Source of the DNA: Butyrivibrio sp. UBA3740
GTDB taxonomy: Bacteria; Bacillota; Clostridia; Lachnospirales; Lachnospiraceae
Direction of reading: 5' to 3'
DNA: 34,355 nucleotides
NCBI GenBank assembly: GCA_002372465.1
Contig: DFGW01000147.1
Span: forward strand, 1 to 34,355
Each line of letters opens with the position of its first letter. The first letter of the stretch is position 1. Shown piece by piece: positions 23,594 to 32,246 of the stretch. The notes beneath the pieces are model-generated. The model did not search any database, was not told where the DNA came from, and saw nothing but the letters and a program-made list of their open reading frames with translations. The position numbers and the translations under genes were made by a program.

Positions 23594-25708
23594 TTATGCA
23601 ACCTTATGTCTATGGAGCATATCTCCAAAGTGATGCTGTGTCTTTTCCTGGCTCTTCATGCCAAATGTGGTTCTCATAATGAGCTTGTCGAATAACATGT
23701 ACATTGCAGGCAGAACCAGAATAACTGTGAACATACTGATTATGGCGCCTCTTGCCATCAGCATGCACAAAGATCCGATCATATCGATGCTGGAGATAAG
23801 TCCAACGCCGAAGGTTGCTGCAAAGAAGCTCAGCGCACTGACAATTACTGACTTCATGCTGGTGGAAAGAGCTATCAGTGTAGCCTCTTTCTTGTCGTGA
23901 CCTGCATTTCTCTCATTGAGATATCTGGTAGTCATAAGGATTGCGTAGTCAACTGTTGCACCCAACTGAATTGTTCCGATAACCACAGATGAAATGAAAG
24001 GAATGACTGTCTTTGTATAATAAGGAAGTCCCATGTTAACGAATATGGCAAACTCGATAACTGCTACCAGGATAAATGGCAGTGATACGGACTTAAGTAC
24101 AAACGCAATGATAAGGAATACCAGGCCGATGGACACTAGGTTTACAACCTGGAAATCGTGGTTGGTGATATTGATAAGGTCCTTGGTACAAGGCGCTTCA
24201 CCTACAACCATTGCCTTGGGATCATAGCTCTTTACAATGCTGTCAACCTTGGCAATCTGAGCATTGATCTCGTCGGAAGCGATCTTGTAATCAGTAGTTA
24301 ATAGAACCATCTTCCATTCATCGCTCTCCAGATCAGATAAAAGATCCTCAGGAATAAAGCTTCTCGGGAAAGCAGGTCCTATGATCGAATCAGTTCCCAA
24401 AACCGAGAGGATTCCGTCTGTTGCCTTAAGCTCCTCTATCATCTGGTTCATTGAAGCTGTGTCAAGGTTCTTGTCAACCAAAAGCATGTATGCTGAGTTC
24501 ATCTCAAACTCCTCATCCACCTTGTTGGCACCCTGTACACTCTCAAGGCTGTCAGGCAGTGTCTGAGTTAAGTCGTAATAAACTGAAGTGTGGTTGTTTC
24601 CATATATTGCCGGGAAAAGCAGTACCAGGAAGATTGTGAAGAAAGCAAGGTAATGTCTGGCAACAAACTTAGGTATCCTGTCAAACTCCGGCATAAGCGG
24701 TTTGTGCTTGGTCTTCTCGATCAGGTTGTCAAATACAAGAATCAAGCTGGGAAGAATTGTTACACATCCGACTACGCCGAAGATAACACCCTTGGCCATT
24801 ACAACACCAAGGTCAAGGCCCAGTGTAAAGCTCATAAAGCAAAGAGCAACGAAACCTGCGATGGTAGTGATGGAGCTTCCGATAACCGACTGGAAGGTAG
24901 CTGTAATCGCATTTGCCATGGCCTTTTTCTTATCGGTTTCCTTCTCAAGCTCCTCCTGATAGCTGTGCCATAAGAAGATTGAGTAGTCCAGGGTAACACC
25001 AAGCTGAAGAACCGCACTTAAGGACTGGGTGATAAAAGAGATCTCTCCCTTAAATACGTTGGTTCCCATGTTGTAAACAATTGCCATTCCTATGCCCAAA
25101 AGGAAGAACAGTGGAATAAGGTAAGAGTCCATTGTAAGTGAAAGAACTATTACCGCCAGAAGAACTGCGATTCCTACATATATAGGAGTCTCCTTCATGG
25201 CCAGGTTCTTGGTATCTGTAACAATGGCGCTCATTCCGCTCATGAAACACTGCTTGTTGGCGATCTTCCTGATCTCCTCGATGGCATCCATTGTTCCGTC
25301 TGCGGATGTTCCGTCATCAAATACCACAAACATCATGGTTGAATCATCACTGTTAAAGGCCTCATATACTTCAGATGGAAGCATCTCCATCGGTACGCTT
25401 AAATCCATAACGCTGTCGTACCAGATGACGTCAGCTACGTGGTCGACGTTTTCGATCTTCGCCTTAAGTTCTGAAACGTCCTTCTCTTCCATTCCCTCTG
25501 CCACAAACAGAACAAAGGAGCCCGTTCCAAACTGGTCCAGCAGAATGTCCTGGCCCTTCATGGTCTCGATGTCCTTAGGCAGGTATGTGAGAATATCATA
25601 ATTAACTCGGGTATTAAGATATCCGATTGCAGATGGTATCAAAAGAGCTACTGCTGCGATCAGAATCACATATCTAAGCTTTACAATCAGTTCAGAAAGC
25701 TTTTTCAT
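23594..25708 (-). CDS. MMPL/RND-like transporter
   Basis: A 704-residue polytopic membrane protein of the MMPL (YdfJ-like) family. The start at 25708 (MKKLSELIVKLRYVI) has AGGAGG 7 bases ahead; the in-frame ATG at 25738 overlaps an operator. The protein has two similar halves, each with one N-terminal membrane segment, an extracellular loop (about 30-190 and 375-540) and a cluster of five more segments. LGVTLDYSIFLWHSYQEE and LGATVDYAILMTTRYLNE are the matching helices with the conserved GxxxDY motif that relays protons in RND proteins. Such proteins export lipids, peptides or toxic compounds. The cargo here is unknown. Confidence 0.92.
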   Translation of the reverse strand: MKKLSELIVKLRYVILIAAVALLIPSAIGYLNTRVNYDILTYLPKDIETMKGQDILLDQFGTGSFVLFVAEGMEEKDVSELKAKIENVDHVADVIWYDSVMDLSVPMEMLPSEVYEAFNSDDSTMMFVVFDDGTSADGTMDAIEEIRKIANKQCFMSGMSAIVTDTKNLAMKETPIYVGIAVLLAVIVLSLTMDSYLIPLFFLLGIGMAIVYNMGTNVFKGEISFITQSLSAVLQLGVTLDYSIFLWHSYQEELEKETDKKKAMANAITATFQSVIGSSITTIAGFVALCFMSFTLGLDLGVVMAKGVIFGVVGCVTILPSLILVFDNLIEKTKHKPLMPEFDRIPKFVARHYLAFFTIFLVLLFPAIYGNNHTSVYYDLTQTLPDSLESVQGANKVDEEFEMNSAYMLLVDKNLDTASMNQMIEELKATDGILSVLGTDSIIGPAFPRSFIPEDLLSDLESDEWKMVLLTTDYKIASDEINAQIAKVDSIVKSYDPKAMVVGEAPCTKDLINITNHDFQVVNLVSIGLVFLIIAFVLKSVSLPFILVAVIEFAIFVNMGLPYYTKTVIPFISSVVIGTIQLGATVDYAILMTTRYLNERNAGHDKKEATLIALSTSMKSVIVSALSFFAATFGVGLISSIDMIGSLCMLMARGAIISMFTVILVLPAMYMLFDKLIMRTTFGMKSQEKTQHHFGDMLHRHKVA

Positions 25709-25731
25709 AATATTCCTCCTAAAAAAATTAT

Positions 25732-25744
25732 TGACCAAAGGTCA
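25732..25744. promoter_or_regulatory. TetR-type operator 1
   Basis: TGACCAAAGGTCA is a perfect 5-3-5 palindrome lying in the leader between the mmpl-like promoter and its start codon. Confidence 0.65.
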
Positions 25745-25757
25745 TTTTCTATAGTAT

Positions 25758-25786
25758 GGTATATCACAGAAATGACTGATGGTCAA
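25758..25786 (-). promoter_or_regulatory. Promoter of the transporter operon
   Basis: On the minus strand TTGACC (25781-25786) and TATACC (25758-25763) are separated by 17 bases. The -35 box lies inside operator 2. Confidence 0.5.
25773..25785. promoter_or_regulatory. TetR-type operator 2
   Basis: TGACTGATGGTCA has the same 5-3-5 layout as operator 1 with one imperfect pair. The two are 41 bases apart, about four helical turns. It overlaps the -35 of the transporter promoter. Confidence 0.6.
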
Positions 25787-25803
25787 TATTTTTCGTAAAA
25801 AAG

Positions 25804-25832
25804 TTTCTGACAGGTCAAAAATGAATTATAAT
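25804..25832 (+). promoter_or_regulatory. tetR promoter with operator-like site
   Basis: TTTCTG (25804-25809) and a consensus TATAAT (25827-25832) are separated by 17 bases. TGACAGGTCA (25808-25817), a shortened form of the same inverted repeat, overlaps the -35, which suggests autoregulation. Confidence 0.5.
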
Positions 25833-25855
25833 ATTGTTACAAAGGTGGAAAAATC

Positions 25856-26464
25856 ATGGGAAAAGCTGATCAAAACAAGAAACTGAAGTTGGAAAAACTC
25901 CTCAATGCCTCTTTTGAACTCTTCACTTCACAGGGCATCAATAAGACTTCTATTTCAGATATCGTAAACAAGGCTGAAGTTGCCAAAGGCACTTTCTACC
26001 TGTATTTCAAAGACAAATATGATATAAGGAACAGACTTATCGCCCACAAGTCCAGCCAGCTGTTCATGCAGGCCTACACAGCCCTTGCCCAGTCAGGCAT
26101 TGAAACTTTCGAGGACAGGATAATCTTTATGATGGACTATGTACTGGATGAGCTGGATGCCAACAAGGGACTGCTGGCCTTTATCTATAAGGACCTTTCC
26201 TGGGCAGTATTTAAAAGAGCTCTCACAACTCCTGTAAGTTCTGATGATGTGGACTTCGGTGCTGTGTACAAGCATATGGTAGAGGAATCCGATGTGGAGC
26301 TTCGGGACCCGGAAGTAATGCTCTTTCTTATAATAGAGCTGGTTGGTTCCGCCGGGTACAGCTCCATCATGTACAATGATCCGGTTTCCCTTGCGGACCT
26401 TAAGCCTCACCTGGAACAGACAGTCAGAGGAATGATAAAGCAGTACATCATAGCTGAGAAATAA
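25856..26464 (+). CDS. TetR/AcrR-family regulator
   Basis: A 202-residue repressor-type protein. The N-terminal helix-turn-helix (about residues 10-55) reads LLNASFELFTSQGINKTSIS then DIVNKAEVAKGTFYLYFKDK, the standard TetR pattern. The C-terminal two thirds are helical and would bind a small ligand. AAGGTGG precedes the ATG. It is divergent from the transporter operon, and the shared intergenic region carries three TGAC-GGTCA inverted repeats, so it very likely represses both. The inducer is probably the exported compound or something like it (inference). Confidence 0.93.
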   Translation: MGKADQNKKLKLEKLLNASFELFTSQGINKTSISDIVNKAEVAKGTFYLYFKDKYDIRNRLIAHKSSQLFMQAYTALAQSGIETFEDRIIFMMDYVLDELDANKGLLAFIYKDLSWAVFKRALTTPVSSDDVDFGAVYKHMVEESDVELRDPEVMLFLIIELVGSAGYSSIMYNDPVSLADLKPHLEQTVRGMIKQYIIAEK

Positions 26465-26482
26465 GAATAAAAGGCACGACAA

Positions 26483-26511
26483 AAAGGCCTGCGCAGAAAA
26501 CGCAGGCCTTT
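26483..26511. terminator. Bidirectional terminator between tetR and the TPR lipoprotein gene
   Basis: A perfect 11-bp stem (AAAGGCCTGCG at 26483-26493 with CGCAGGCCTTT at 26501-26511) and a 7-base loop lie between two converging genes. The plus-strand T run is short; the minus strand has TTTTT from the A run at 26481. Confidence 0.75.
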
Positions 26512-26525
26512 CATAATGCATAGCT

Positions 26526-27578
26526 TTAATTCCTTGTTGATAAAAAGATATTCTCCCTTATCGCACTCTGGTCATCAGGGTAAGTGGCAAGATACTCTTC
26601 CATCAGGGAAGAAGCCACGGCAAACTCTCCCATATATTCATAGGCGGTGATCTCATTGAGCCTCAAGGCCTGGTCCATCTCCTTATTGTCTAGGGCAATT
26701 CCGGCCTGAAAAGAAGTCACAGCTGACTCGTAGTCCCCCTGCCTTATCTGGCACATTCCAAGCTGGTTGTATACTCTTGCACTGTTTGGTTCTTCGCTTA
26801 TATAGTTCCTGTAGACACTAATGGCGTAGTTATAATCGCCCTGTTTCTCTCCGGTCTGTCCCAGGAGTATGACAACAGGTTCTTTTTCCTGGCCCTTCTC
26901 ATTCCTGGCCGCCTCCAGATAGCTCTGAGCCTCGGCATTATTGCCCAGGTAAAAAGAAATCTGGCCCTTCTCATAGTTGGTCATAAAATCGCTCCCGTTG
27001 TCCATGGCAGTCTGAAGGATAGAAAGAGCCTCATCAGTGTAGCCGTACTGGTCCAAAGACTTGTAGATCATGATCATCATTGCATAATCTCTGGCCCCCA
27101 GCTGAATAGCCTTGGAAAAGTCGCTGTAGCCGGCATCGTGGTTGCTGGCAGCAAGCTCAGCTGTACCGCGAAGGTAATAGGCATTGCTGTCCTTGTCCCG
27201 AAGAGCGATGATGGCATCATATACCTCTTTTGCCTTGTTGTAGTCCTGGAGCTTTAAATAAGCCTCTGCCAGGTAATAGTTGGAATCAAAATCCATATCA
27301 TCAACTATTCCCTCATCGGCAGCAAGGGACGCCAAAAGCTCTGAAACCGCCTCTTCATACTCTCCCCGGTTCAAATGGGCAATCCCCTTTCCCCTGTGGA
27401 TAAGGCAGGGGTCCTCCCCGGCGGTCTCGGCAGCCTCAAAGCTCTCCAGAGCACTCTGATACTCATGGCTCTCGATATAGCTGAAACCTGAATCTATGTT
27501 GTGTCTCCCTGCCAGGCTCCCGCAGCCTGAAAGAAGCATGGATAGCAGCAACAAGCTGGCCACGATCCGTTTCTTCAT
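26526..27578 (-). CDS. TPR-repeat lipoprotein
   Basis: A 350-residue lipoprotein. The start at 27578 (MKKRIVASLLLLSMLLSGC) gives a textbook signal with lipobox LSGC; GGGGGAC lies upstream, and the ATG at 27602 is less likely. From residue 30 to the end the protein is built of tetratricopeptide-like helix pairs (for example AYLKLQDYNKAKEVYDAIIA, YNQLGMCQIRQGDYESAVTS), about eight units. Such proteins are scaffolds at the outer face of the membrane. The partner is not evident. A second TPR protein is encoded at 30.7-32.1 kb. Confidence 0.88.
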   Translation of the reverse strand: MKKRIVASLLLLSMLLSGCGSLAGRHNIDSGFSYIESHEYQSALESFEAAETAGEDPCLIHRGKGIAHLNRGEYEEAVSELLASLAADEGIVDDMDFDSNYYLAEAYLKLQDYNKAKEVYDAIIALRDKDSNAYYLRGTAELAASNHDAGYSDFSKAIQLGARDYAMMIMIYKSLDQYGYTDEALSILQTAMDNGSDFMTNYEKGQISFYLGNNAEAQSYLEAARNEKGQEKEPVVILLGQTGEKQGDYNYAISVYRNYISEEPNSARVYNQLGMCQIRQGDYESAVTSFQAGIALDNKEMDQALRLNEITAYEYMGEFAVASSLMEEYLATYPDDQSAIRENIFLSTRN

Positions 27579-27611
27579 GTATTGTCCCCCATTGCAAAAC
27601 AAATTGTCACA

Positions 27612-27983
27612 TCAAAGGTGTGCAATGATCTCCACTTCGCAGAGAACGTTCCTTGGGAGCTGCTTAACTGCAACGCAGCTTCTGGCAGGCTTTCCTGTGA
27701 AATATCTCTCATATACCGCATTAAATGCAGCAAAGTCGCCCATCTCTGCAAGGAAACAGGTAGTCTTGACAACATGGGAAAAGTCAGTACCTGCTGCCTT
27801 TAAGATTTCACCGATATTTCTGCATACTCTGTCGGCCTGATCTGCAATGGTTGTAGTGTCGATCTCACCGTTCTCAGGATTGATGGGAATCTGTCCTGAA
27901 GCGTAAAGAAAACCTCCTGCTATGATAGCCTGTGAATAAGGTCCAATAGCTGCAGGCGCCTTGTCAGTTGAAATGTATTCCAT
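27612..27983 (-). CDS. ridA: RidA-family enamine/imine deaminase
   Basis: A 123-residue protein of the YjgF/YER057c/UK114 family. It hydrolyses reactive enamine and imine intermediates made by PLP enzymes such as threonine dehydratase. The signature is clear: PAAIGPYSQAI at the start, GFLYASGQIP, the VKTTCFLAEM strand, and the C-terminal block with the ligand-binding Arg, PARSCVAVKQLPRNVLCEVE. The length is normal for the family. It lies 17 bases downstream of the 75-residue gene and 33 bases ahead of the TPR lipoprotein gene, probably in one transcript. Confidence 0.95.
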   Translation of the reverse strand: MEYISTDKAPAAIGPYSQAIIAGGFLYASGQIPINPENGEIDTTTIADQADRVCRNIGEILKAAGTDFSHVVKTTCFLAEMGDFAAFNAVYERYFTGKPARSCVAVKQLPRNVLCEVEIIAHL

Positions 27984-28000
27984 GTTTTTTCCTCCTTTAT

Positions 28001-28228
28001 TCAGAACACTGCGGTGACGTAGAATCCACGCGCATTTTCCTCGACTTTGGTCACTACACCTTCCCTCTCAAGCATCCTCTCGCGGAAGGGGAAATTCCCT
28101 GACATGGCAAGGGATGGGTCTATGGTGTAGTAGTAGTTGCTGGGAAGAACGCCCTCCGTCACAGTGACGTGGTCTCCCTCCTTAAGAAGTCCGGGCCGTT
28201 CCATCTTAAAAGTCATTTCTCTAGCCAT
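28001..28228 (-). CDS. Small protein of unknown function, 75 residues
   Basis: I do not recognise this family. The protein (starts MAREMTFKMERPGLL) is predicted mostly beta, with EGDHVTVTEGVLP, FRERMLEREGVVTKVEENAR and GFYVTAVF suggesting a small barrel of the KOW/SH3-like type. It has no signal or membrane segment. It sits between the SGNH gene and ridA, both on the same strand with short gaps, which supports it as a real gene. A purine-rich stretch (GGAGAAAAAGAA) precedes the ATG. Confidence 0.7.
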   Translation of the reverse strand: MAREMTFKMERPGLLKEGDHVTVTEGVLPSNYYYTIDPSLAMSGNFPFRERMLEREGVVTKVEENARGFYVTAVF

Positions 28229-28282
28229 TTCTTTTTCTCCTAAGATTATACACTAAATGTGTGATTAAATGATGATAAATAC

Positions 28283-29272
28283 TTACTTAACTATGGCGTT
28301 ATGAAGAAGGTACTCATGCCATCTCTCGTAGGAGGATGCCTTAAGGTGCACATCATCAAAGCTCAGTGAGCTGTCCAGGTTGCCATTTCCGTCATCCACC
28401 GCCTCATTCATATCAATGTAAAAGATGTCCTTCTGGTCTGCCAGGGCCTTTAGTCCTTCATTTCTCTCATTGATCCTGTTGTTGTTAAAGAACTTATCCT
28501 TGTCGCTCTTTCTGGCAGTTACATGCATGATACCCTGGATATAAATAATGGCATCAGGCTGAAGCTCTCTGATCCTGTCAATGACCTCCCTGTAAGCATC
28601 AGTAAAGTACTCTGTGTCACCGGTTCCGATCTCATTAAGTCCCAGCATGATATAGATCTTGCCAAAGCTGTTCTCACTAAGTGCCTGTTCTACCCCCATC
28701 TTCCCATCGTCAGTCTTGATGAATTCCTTCTTCATCACGTCAAAGATGGTAAGGGATACCTTGGAGTAGAAGGTTGCCCTTGTATCCAGCTCCTCACAGT
28801 ACTCCGAAAGTCCCACAGTCCTGGAATCACCTATAAACAGCGCATCGCAGAAGTAATCATCATCAACTTCCGTGAACTCGTAAACCTCAGGCTCACTGTT
28901 CCCGGAGATATCATTGCCTGAAATGTCATTCCCGGACACATCGTTGCCGGATATCTGAGGGACATCCACCTGGGCAAAAGAGCTGTCGGCCTCATCCTGC
29001 GAAGGCTCTGCATCTGCAAGATCTCCCGCCTCTTCCGCTGTCACATCTGTCACGTCCTCAAAAAAGTCTTCCCCGGAAGAGGGCTTTGTCCATGGATAAA
29101 CCTCCTCCATGGCGCCCTTAAGCGCAAGGGACAGCACAGGAACCTTCCCGTCTGCCACTGTATCTGCATACTCCGCATAGGCAGTATCCTTGAAGACAAG
29201 GGATATAACCGTTAATGCAATTGCTACAACCACGATTCCTATAAGAATCGGGCATTCCTTTAAAACTTTCAT
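28283..29272 (-). CDS. Membrane-anchored SGNH/GDSL hydrolase
   Basis: A 329-residue protein. One N-terminal membrane segment (residues 9-28) anchors it outside the cell. Residues 60-140 are an acidic linker with four near-copies of SGND (ISGNDVSGNDISGND). The SGNH domain follows: block I FIGDSRTVG with the nucleophile Ser, block III MLGLNEIG with Asn, and DDVHL with the catalytic Asp-His near the C-terminus. The upstream neighbour is an MBOAT acyltransferase. MBOAT-SGNH pairs, as in alginate and cell-wall O-acetylation, pass acyl groups across the membrane and onto polysaccharide, so this is probably the transferase partner. Confidence 0.9.
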   Translation of the reverse strand: MKVLKECPILIGIVVVAIALTVISLVFKDTAYAEYADTVADGKVPVLSLALKGAMEEVYPWTKPSSGEDFFEDVTDVTAEEAGDLADAEPSQDEADSSFAQVDVPQISGNDVSGNDISGNDISGNSEPEVYEFTEVDDDYFCDALFIGDSRTVGLSEYCEELDTRATFYSKVSLTIFDVMKKEFIKTDDGKMGVEQALSENSFGKIYIMLGLNEIGTGDTEYFTDAYREVIDRIRELQPDAIIYIQGIMHVTARKSDKDKFFNNNRINERNEGLKALADQKDIFYIDMNEAVDDGNGNLDSSLSFDDVHLKASSYERWHEYLLHNAIVK

Positions 29273-29341
29273 TTATCTCAATCCTATATTCTCATACGAC
29301 TCCATGGATCCTTAATACATGAACGGATTCCGGGCCGTAGC

Positions 29342-30715
29342 TTAAAACCTGAAATACATAAAGGGATTACCGGCTGCTGAAGAAAGGCTGTAAATACATG
29401 CCCAGAACAGCACGATCCATAGTACTGTGAAGACAGGGTTTCTTCTGTGGTTCTCCCAGGTCTCAAAGACCTTTGGGAAAAGAAGTATAAGCCCCGGAAC
29501 AAGTACACTCCAGTAAACTCCGATGTTCTTTAAAAAATCATTGTCATTAACCGCAATACCCTGCCCAAAGAAAGGGAACAGACGCATGAAATAGTCCCCA
29601 AGCATCTTAAAATCAGATATTGCAAATACAACCCAGGTAAGGGGTATAAGAACCAGTACATTAATCTTACCTATAACCTTCCCGATAGAGCCGGGAAGTC
29701 TTTTAAATACAATAAGTCGCTCAAAAACAATGATAAGAAACAGCGCAAGCCCCCAGATGATAAAGTTGAGGGTAACACCGTGCCAAAAGCCTGTTATAAG
29801 CCATACAACCAGAAGGTTAAGAACTGTCCTGCCTTCCCCTTTCCTGCTGCCTCCCAGGGGAATATAGATGTAATCCCTGAACCAGGAGCCCAGTGTGGCA
29901 TGCCATCTTCTGTAGAACTCGGATACGCTGCCTGAGCCGTAGGGCTGATCGAAGTTGACAATGAAAGGAAATCCCAGCATTACGCCTATTCCGGCTGCCA
30001 TAAGCGAATATCCCCAGAAATCCAGGTAGAGCTCCAGAGAATAGGTAACAGCGCCCAGCCAGGCAAGAGGTGTGGAGATACTCTCATAGCCTATTGTACC
30101 GATGTCCTTCCAGAGCATAGCCAGATGATCTGCTAAAAGAACCTTCATGCCAAGACCTAAAACAAAGTAGCGAAGACCGTCTTCTATAGCGCTGACAATC
30201 TCCATAAGACTTACCTTATTATCAGCGTCCCTAAAGAGCATGTTATTGTCCAAAAAACTCTCATATCGCATGATAGGGCCGGAAACAATCTGTGGGAACA
30301 TGCAAAAATAGGTTGCCACATTTAAGAATGAAGCATCCTTTTCAAGCTTTCCGCGATATACATCCATCTGATAGGAAATCATCTTAAAGATATAGAAACT
30401 GATACCTATGGGCAGCATAGCACTGTCCACAAACTGGCCCAGAAGCTTAAACTCCACCAGCATTCCCGCGTCAATGGCAAGAATAAAGATCAGCAGAGAC
30501 TTACTCTTTTCCCCAACCTGAGCCTTGGCAAAGAGGAAATTGACGACAACTGCCGCCAAAAGCGCCGGGAACATCCTAAGATCGCCCACAGCGTAAAACA
30601 AAAGACTCCCAAAAAGAAGAGTCCATGTTCTGAATCTGGTGGGCGTAAGATAATACGCTATGATAAATAAAGGCAAAAATCTGAATATAAAATTAAGGTC
30701 TGAAAAATTAACCAT
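29342..30715 (-). CDS. MBOAT-family O-acyltransferase (AlgI/DltB-like)
   Basis: A 457-residue protein with about ten membrane segments. The start at 30715 (MVNFSDLNFIFRFLP) has GGAGATC upstream and overlaps the TPR gene stop by 8 bases; an in-frame ATG at 30736 is less likely. Family motifs are present: SFYIFKMISYQMDVYRGK, YRRWHATLGSWFRDYIYIPL and the catalytic His in ITGFWHG. MBOAT proteins of the AlgI branch move acyl groups from cytoplasmic donors across the membrane. With the SGNH hydrolase downstream it forms a likely surface-polysaccharide O-acetylation pair. The target polymer is not encoded here. Confidence 0.93.
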   Translation of the reverse strand: MVNFSDLNFIFRFLPLFIIAYYLTPTRFRTWTLLFGSLLFYAVGDLRMFPALLAAVVVNFLFAKAQVGEKSKSLLIFILAIDAGMLVEFKLLGQFVDSAMLPIGISFYIFKMISYQMDVYRGKLEKDASFLNVATYFCMFPQIVSGPIMRYESFLDNNMLFRDADNKVSLMEIVSAIEDGLRYFVLGLGMKVLLADHLAMLWKDIGTIGYESISTPLAWLGAVTYSLELYLDFWGYSLMAAGIGVMLGFPFIVNFDQPYGSGSVSEFYRRWHATLGSWFRDYIYIPLGGSRKGEGRTVLNLLVVWLITGFWHGVTLNFIIWGLALFLIIVFERLIVFKRLPGSIGKVIGKINVLVLIPLTWVVFAISDFKMLGDYFMRLFPFFGQGIAVNDNDFLKNIGVYWSVLVPGLILLFPKVFETWENHRRNPVFTVLWIVLFWACIYSLSSAAGNPFMYFRF

Positions 30716-32063
30716 TTGAGTTATTGATCTCCGCAAGCTTGGTCTCAGCAGCCTGTGCGCTCTGAGTATCCGGGAAGTTGGTGATCACGGCATCATAGAC
30801 CTCTTTGGCCTTGTCGGTATCTCCGCTGCTGTAATAGGCATTTCCCAGATAGTACAAGGTATTGACATTGGTATTGTCATACTGATAAGCCTTTGAAAGG
30901 TTGGTTATAGCAAGCTCATAGTCCTCGGCCTTATAGGCATCATATCCTGTGTTGTAGTAGGAATTTGCCAGCTGAGGTCCAACCTTAGTCATCAGAAAGT
31001 CATAAAGTGAAGTAAACTCAGGAGAAACATCCCCGCTGATGGCATCAAGATCAAGGCTTGCCAAAGCCTCTGCCATTCCCTCTATGTCTGAAGAGTCCTC
31101 CATATATATGTTTACAGCCTTCATCAGACTGTTCATGGCAGCAGATGTGGAATCCACGCCCTCATAATCCGTTACCTGTGTGTTGAGCTTGTCAATCTCG
31201 TCCTGAAGAGACTTGATCTGCTGCTCGTAGGAAACGATCTGAGCTGACTTTGAATCAGACTCTTCACTGATCTGGGCAATCTTTTCCTGATTGCTGGAGT
31301 TGACGCTCTGAATACGCTGTGGCAGGATCAAAAAGCATGCTACAGCTACGCCGAGAACAATTCCAAGTACAATTCCCCAAATGGAATTGCTTCTCGCAAT
31401 TGCTGATTTCTTAACCGGCTGAATGATCATCTCATTGCCGCTGTTATATCTTATGACATCATCGCTCTCAGAGGAAGCAACGTCTGAAACAAGCTTTCCA
31501 CTCTCTCCGGGAAGGAGCATGCTGTCAGCTTCCTTTAGGTAGCGCTTAGCCATTACATTGCCGGAATCATGTTTAAGAGCCTTCTGACATTCTATCTTGG
31601 CTCTATCCCAGTTGCCGTTCTTCAAATACAAAAGCGCAAGCAAAAGATGTGCCTTAATAAATCCGGGATTTAAAGAAAGCACCTTTTTAAGCTGTATAAC
31701 TGCCAGATCAAGACTGTCCTGCTGGCAGTAATTGAGCGCGATATTAAACTTCTTGATGGTCTGATTGATGTTCTCAAGGTGAGAAGGACTGTTCCTGACT
31801 GAATCCATATAGTAGTCAGCAGCATTGTCCTCAGGCTGAAGGTTCTTACTGATAACCCATTCGGAAAGAGCCGGGACGATTTCACCGGTCTCATAATAAA
31901 CCAGTCCCAAAAGGTTTCTGGCATCTATGTTGTACTTGTTGAGCTTGAGGCTCTGTCTTAAGGATTCCACTGCACCGGTCATATCCCTTACGCCGGCCTT
32001 CTCAAGCCCCTCATTGTAATATCTGTTTGATAAGCTTTTGAGTTTCCCCTTGGTCGTTGCCAT
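30708..32063 (-). CDS. Membrane TPR protein with coiled coil
   Basis: A 451-residue protein. Residues 5-190 are TPR-like helix pairs on the cytoplasmic side (LLGLVYYETGEIVPALSEW, LLLALLYLKNGNWDRAKIEC). One membrane segment follows at about 228-247, then a coiled coil (about 255-300, rich in Gln/Glu/Ser). A second TPR pair lies near the C-terminus outside the membrane (YYNTGYDAYKAEDYELAITN, YLGNAYYSSGDTDKAKEVYD). Its stop overlaps the MBOAT start, so the two are translationally coupled; a scaffold role for the acylation complex is an inference. Confidence 0.88.
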   Translation of the reverse strand: MATTKGKLKSLSNRYYNEGLEKAGVRDMTGAVESLRQSLKLNKYNIDARNLLGLVYYETGEIVPALSEWVISKNLQPEDNAADYYMDSVRNSPSHLENINQTIKKFNIALNYCQQDSLDLAVIQLKKVLSLNPGFIKAHLLLALLYLKNGNWDRAKIECQKALKHDSGNVMAKRYLKEADSMLLPGESGKLVSDVASSESDDVIRYNSGNEMIIQPVKKSAIARSNSIWGIVLGIVLGVAVACFLILPQRIQSVNSSNQEKIAQISEESDSKSAQIVSYEQQIKSLQDEIDKLNTQVTDYEGVDSTSAAMNSLMKAVNIYMEDSSDIEGMAEALASLDLDAISGDVSPEFTSLYDFLMTKVGPQLANSYYNTGYDAYKAEDYELAITNLSKAYQYDNTNVNTLYYLGNAYYSSGDTDKAKEVYDAVITNFPDTQSAQAAETKLAEINNSNG

Positions 32064-32065
32064 TA

Positions 32066-32230
32066 TTACTTGTTCCTCTTCGTAGATTCTGATTCCTCTT
32101 TGGCCTCCTTAAGGAGCTTAACCAGTACATCTGACATGTCATCTATGTCCTGATTGTATATGATCTCCTCAGCATCTTCGATCTCAAGGCTTGGTCTGAA
32201 CTTCTTAAGCTCTTCTTCAAAATTTAACAT
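32066..32230 (-). CDS. Small acidic protein, 54 residues
   Basis: A short gene between folC and the TPR gene. It begins MLNFEEELKKFRPSLEIEDA and ends with a Lys/Glu-rich helix. GAGGGG lies 7 bases ahead of the ATG, and the stop is followed after two bases by the ATG of the TPR gene, so spacing strongly favours a real coding unit. The predicted protein is acidic, helical and soluble. I do not recognise a family. Coupling to the membrane TPR protein suggests a small partner or adaptor. Confidence 0.75.
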   Translation of the reverse strand: MLNFEEELKKFRPSLEIEDAEEIIYNQDIDDMSDVLVKLLKEAKEESESTKRNK

Positions 32231-32246
32231 AATGCCCCTCTTTATC

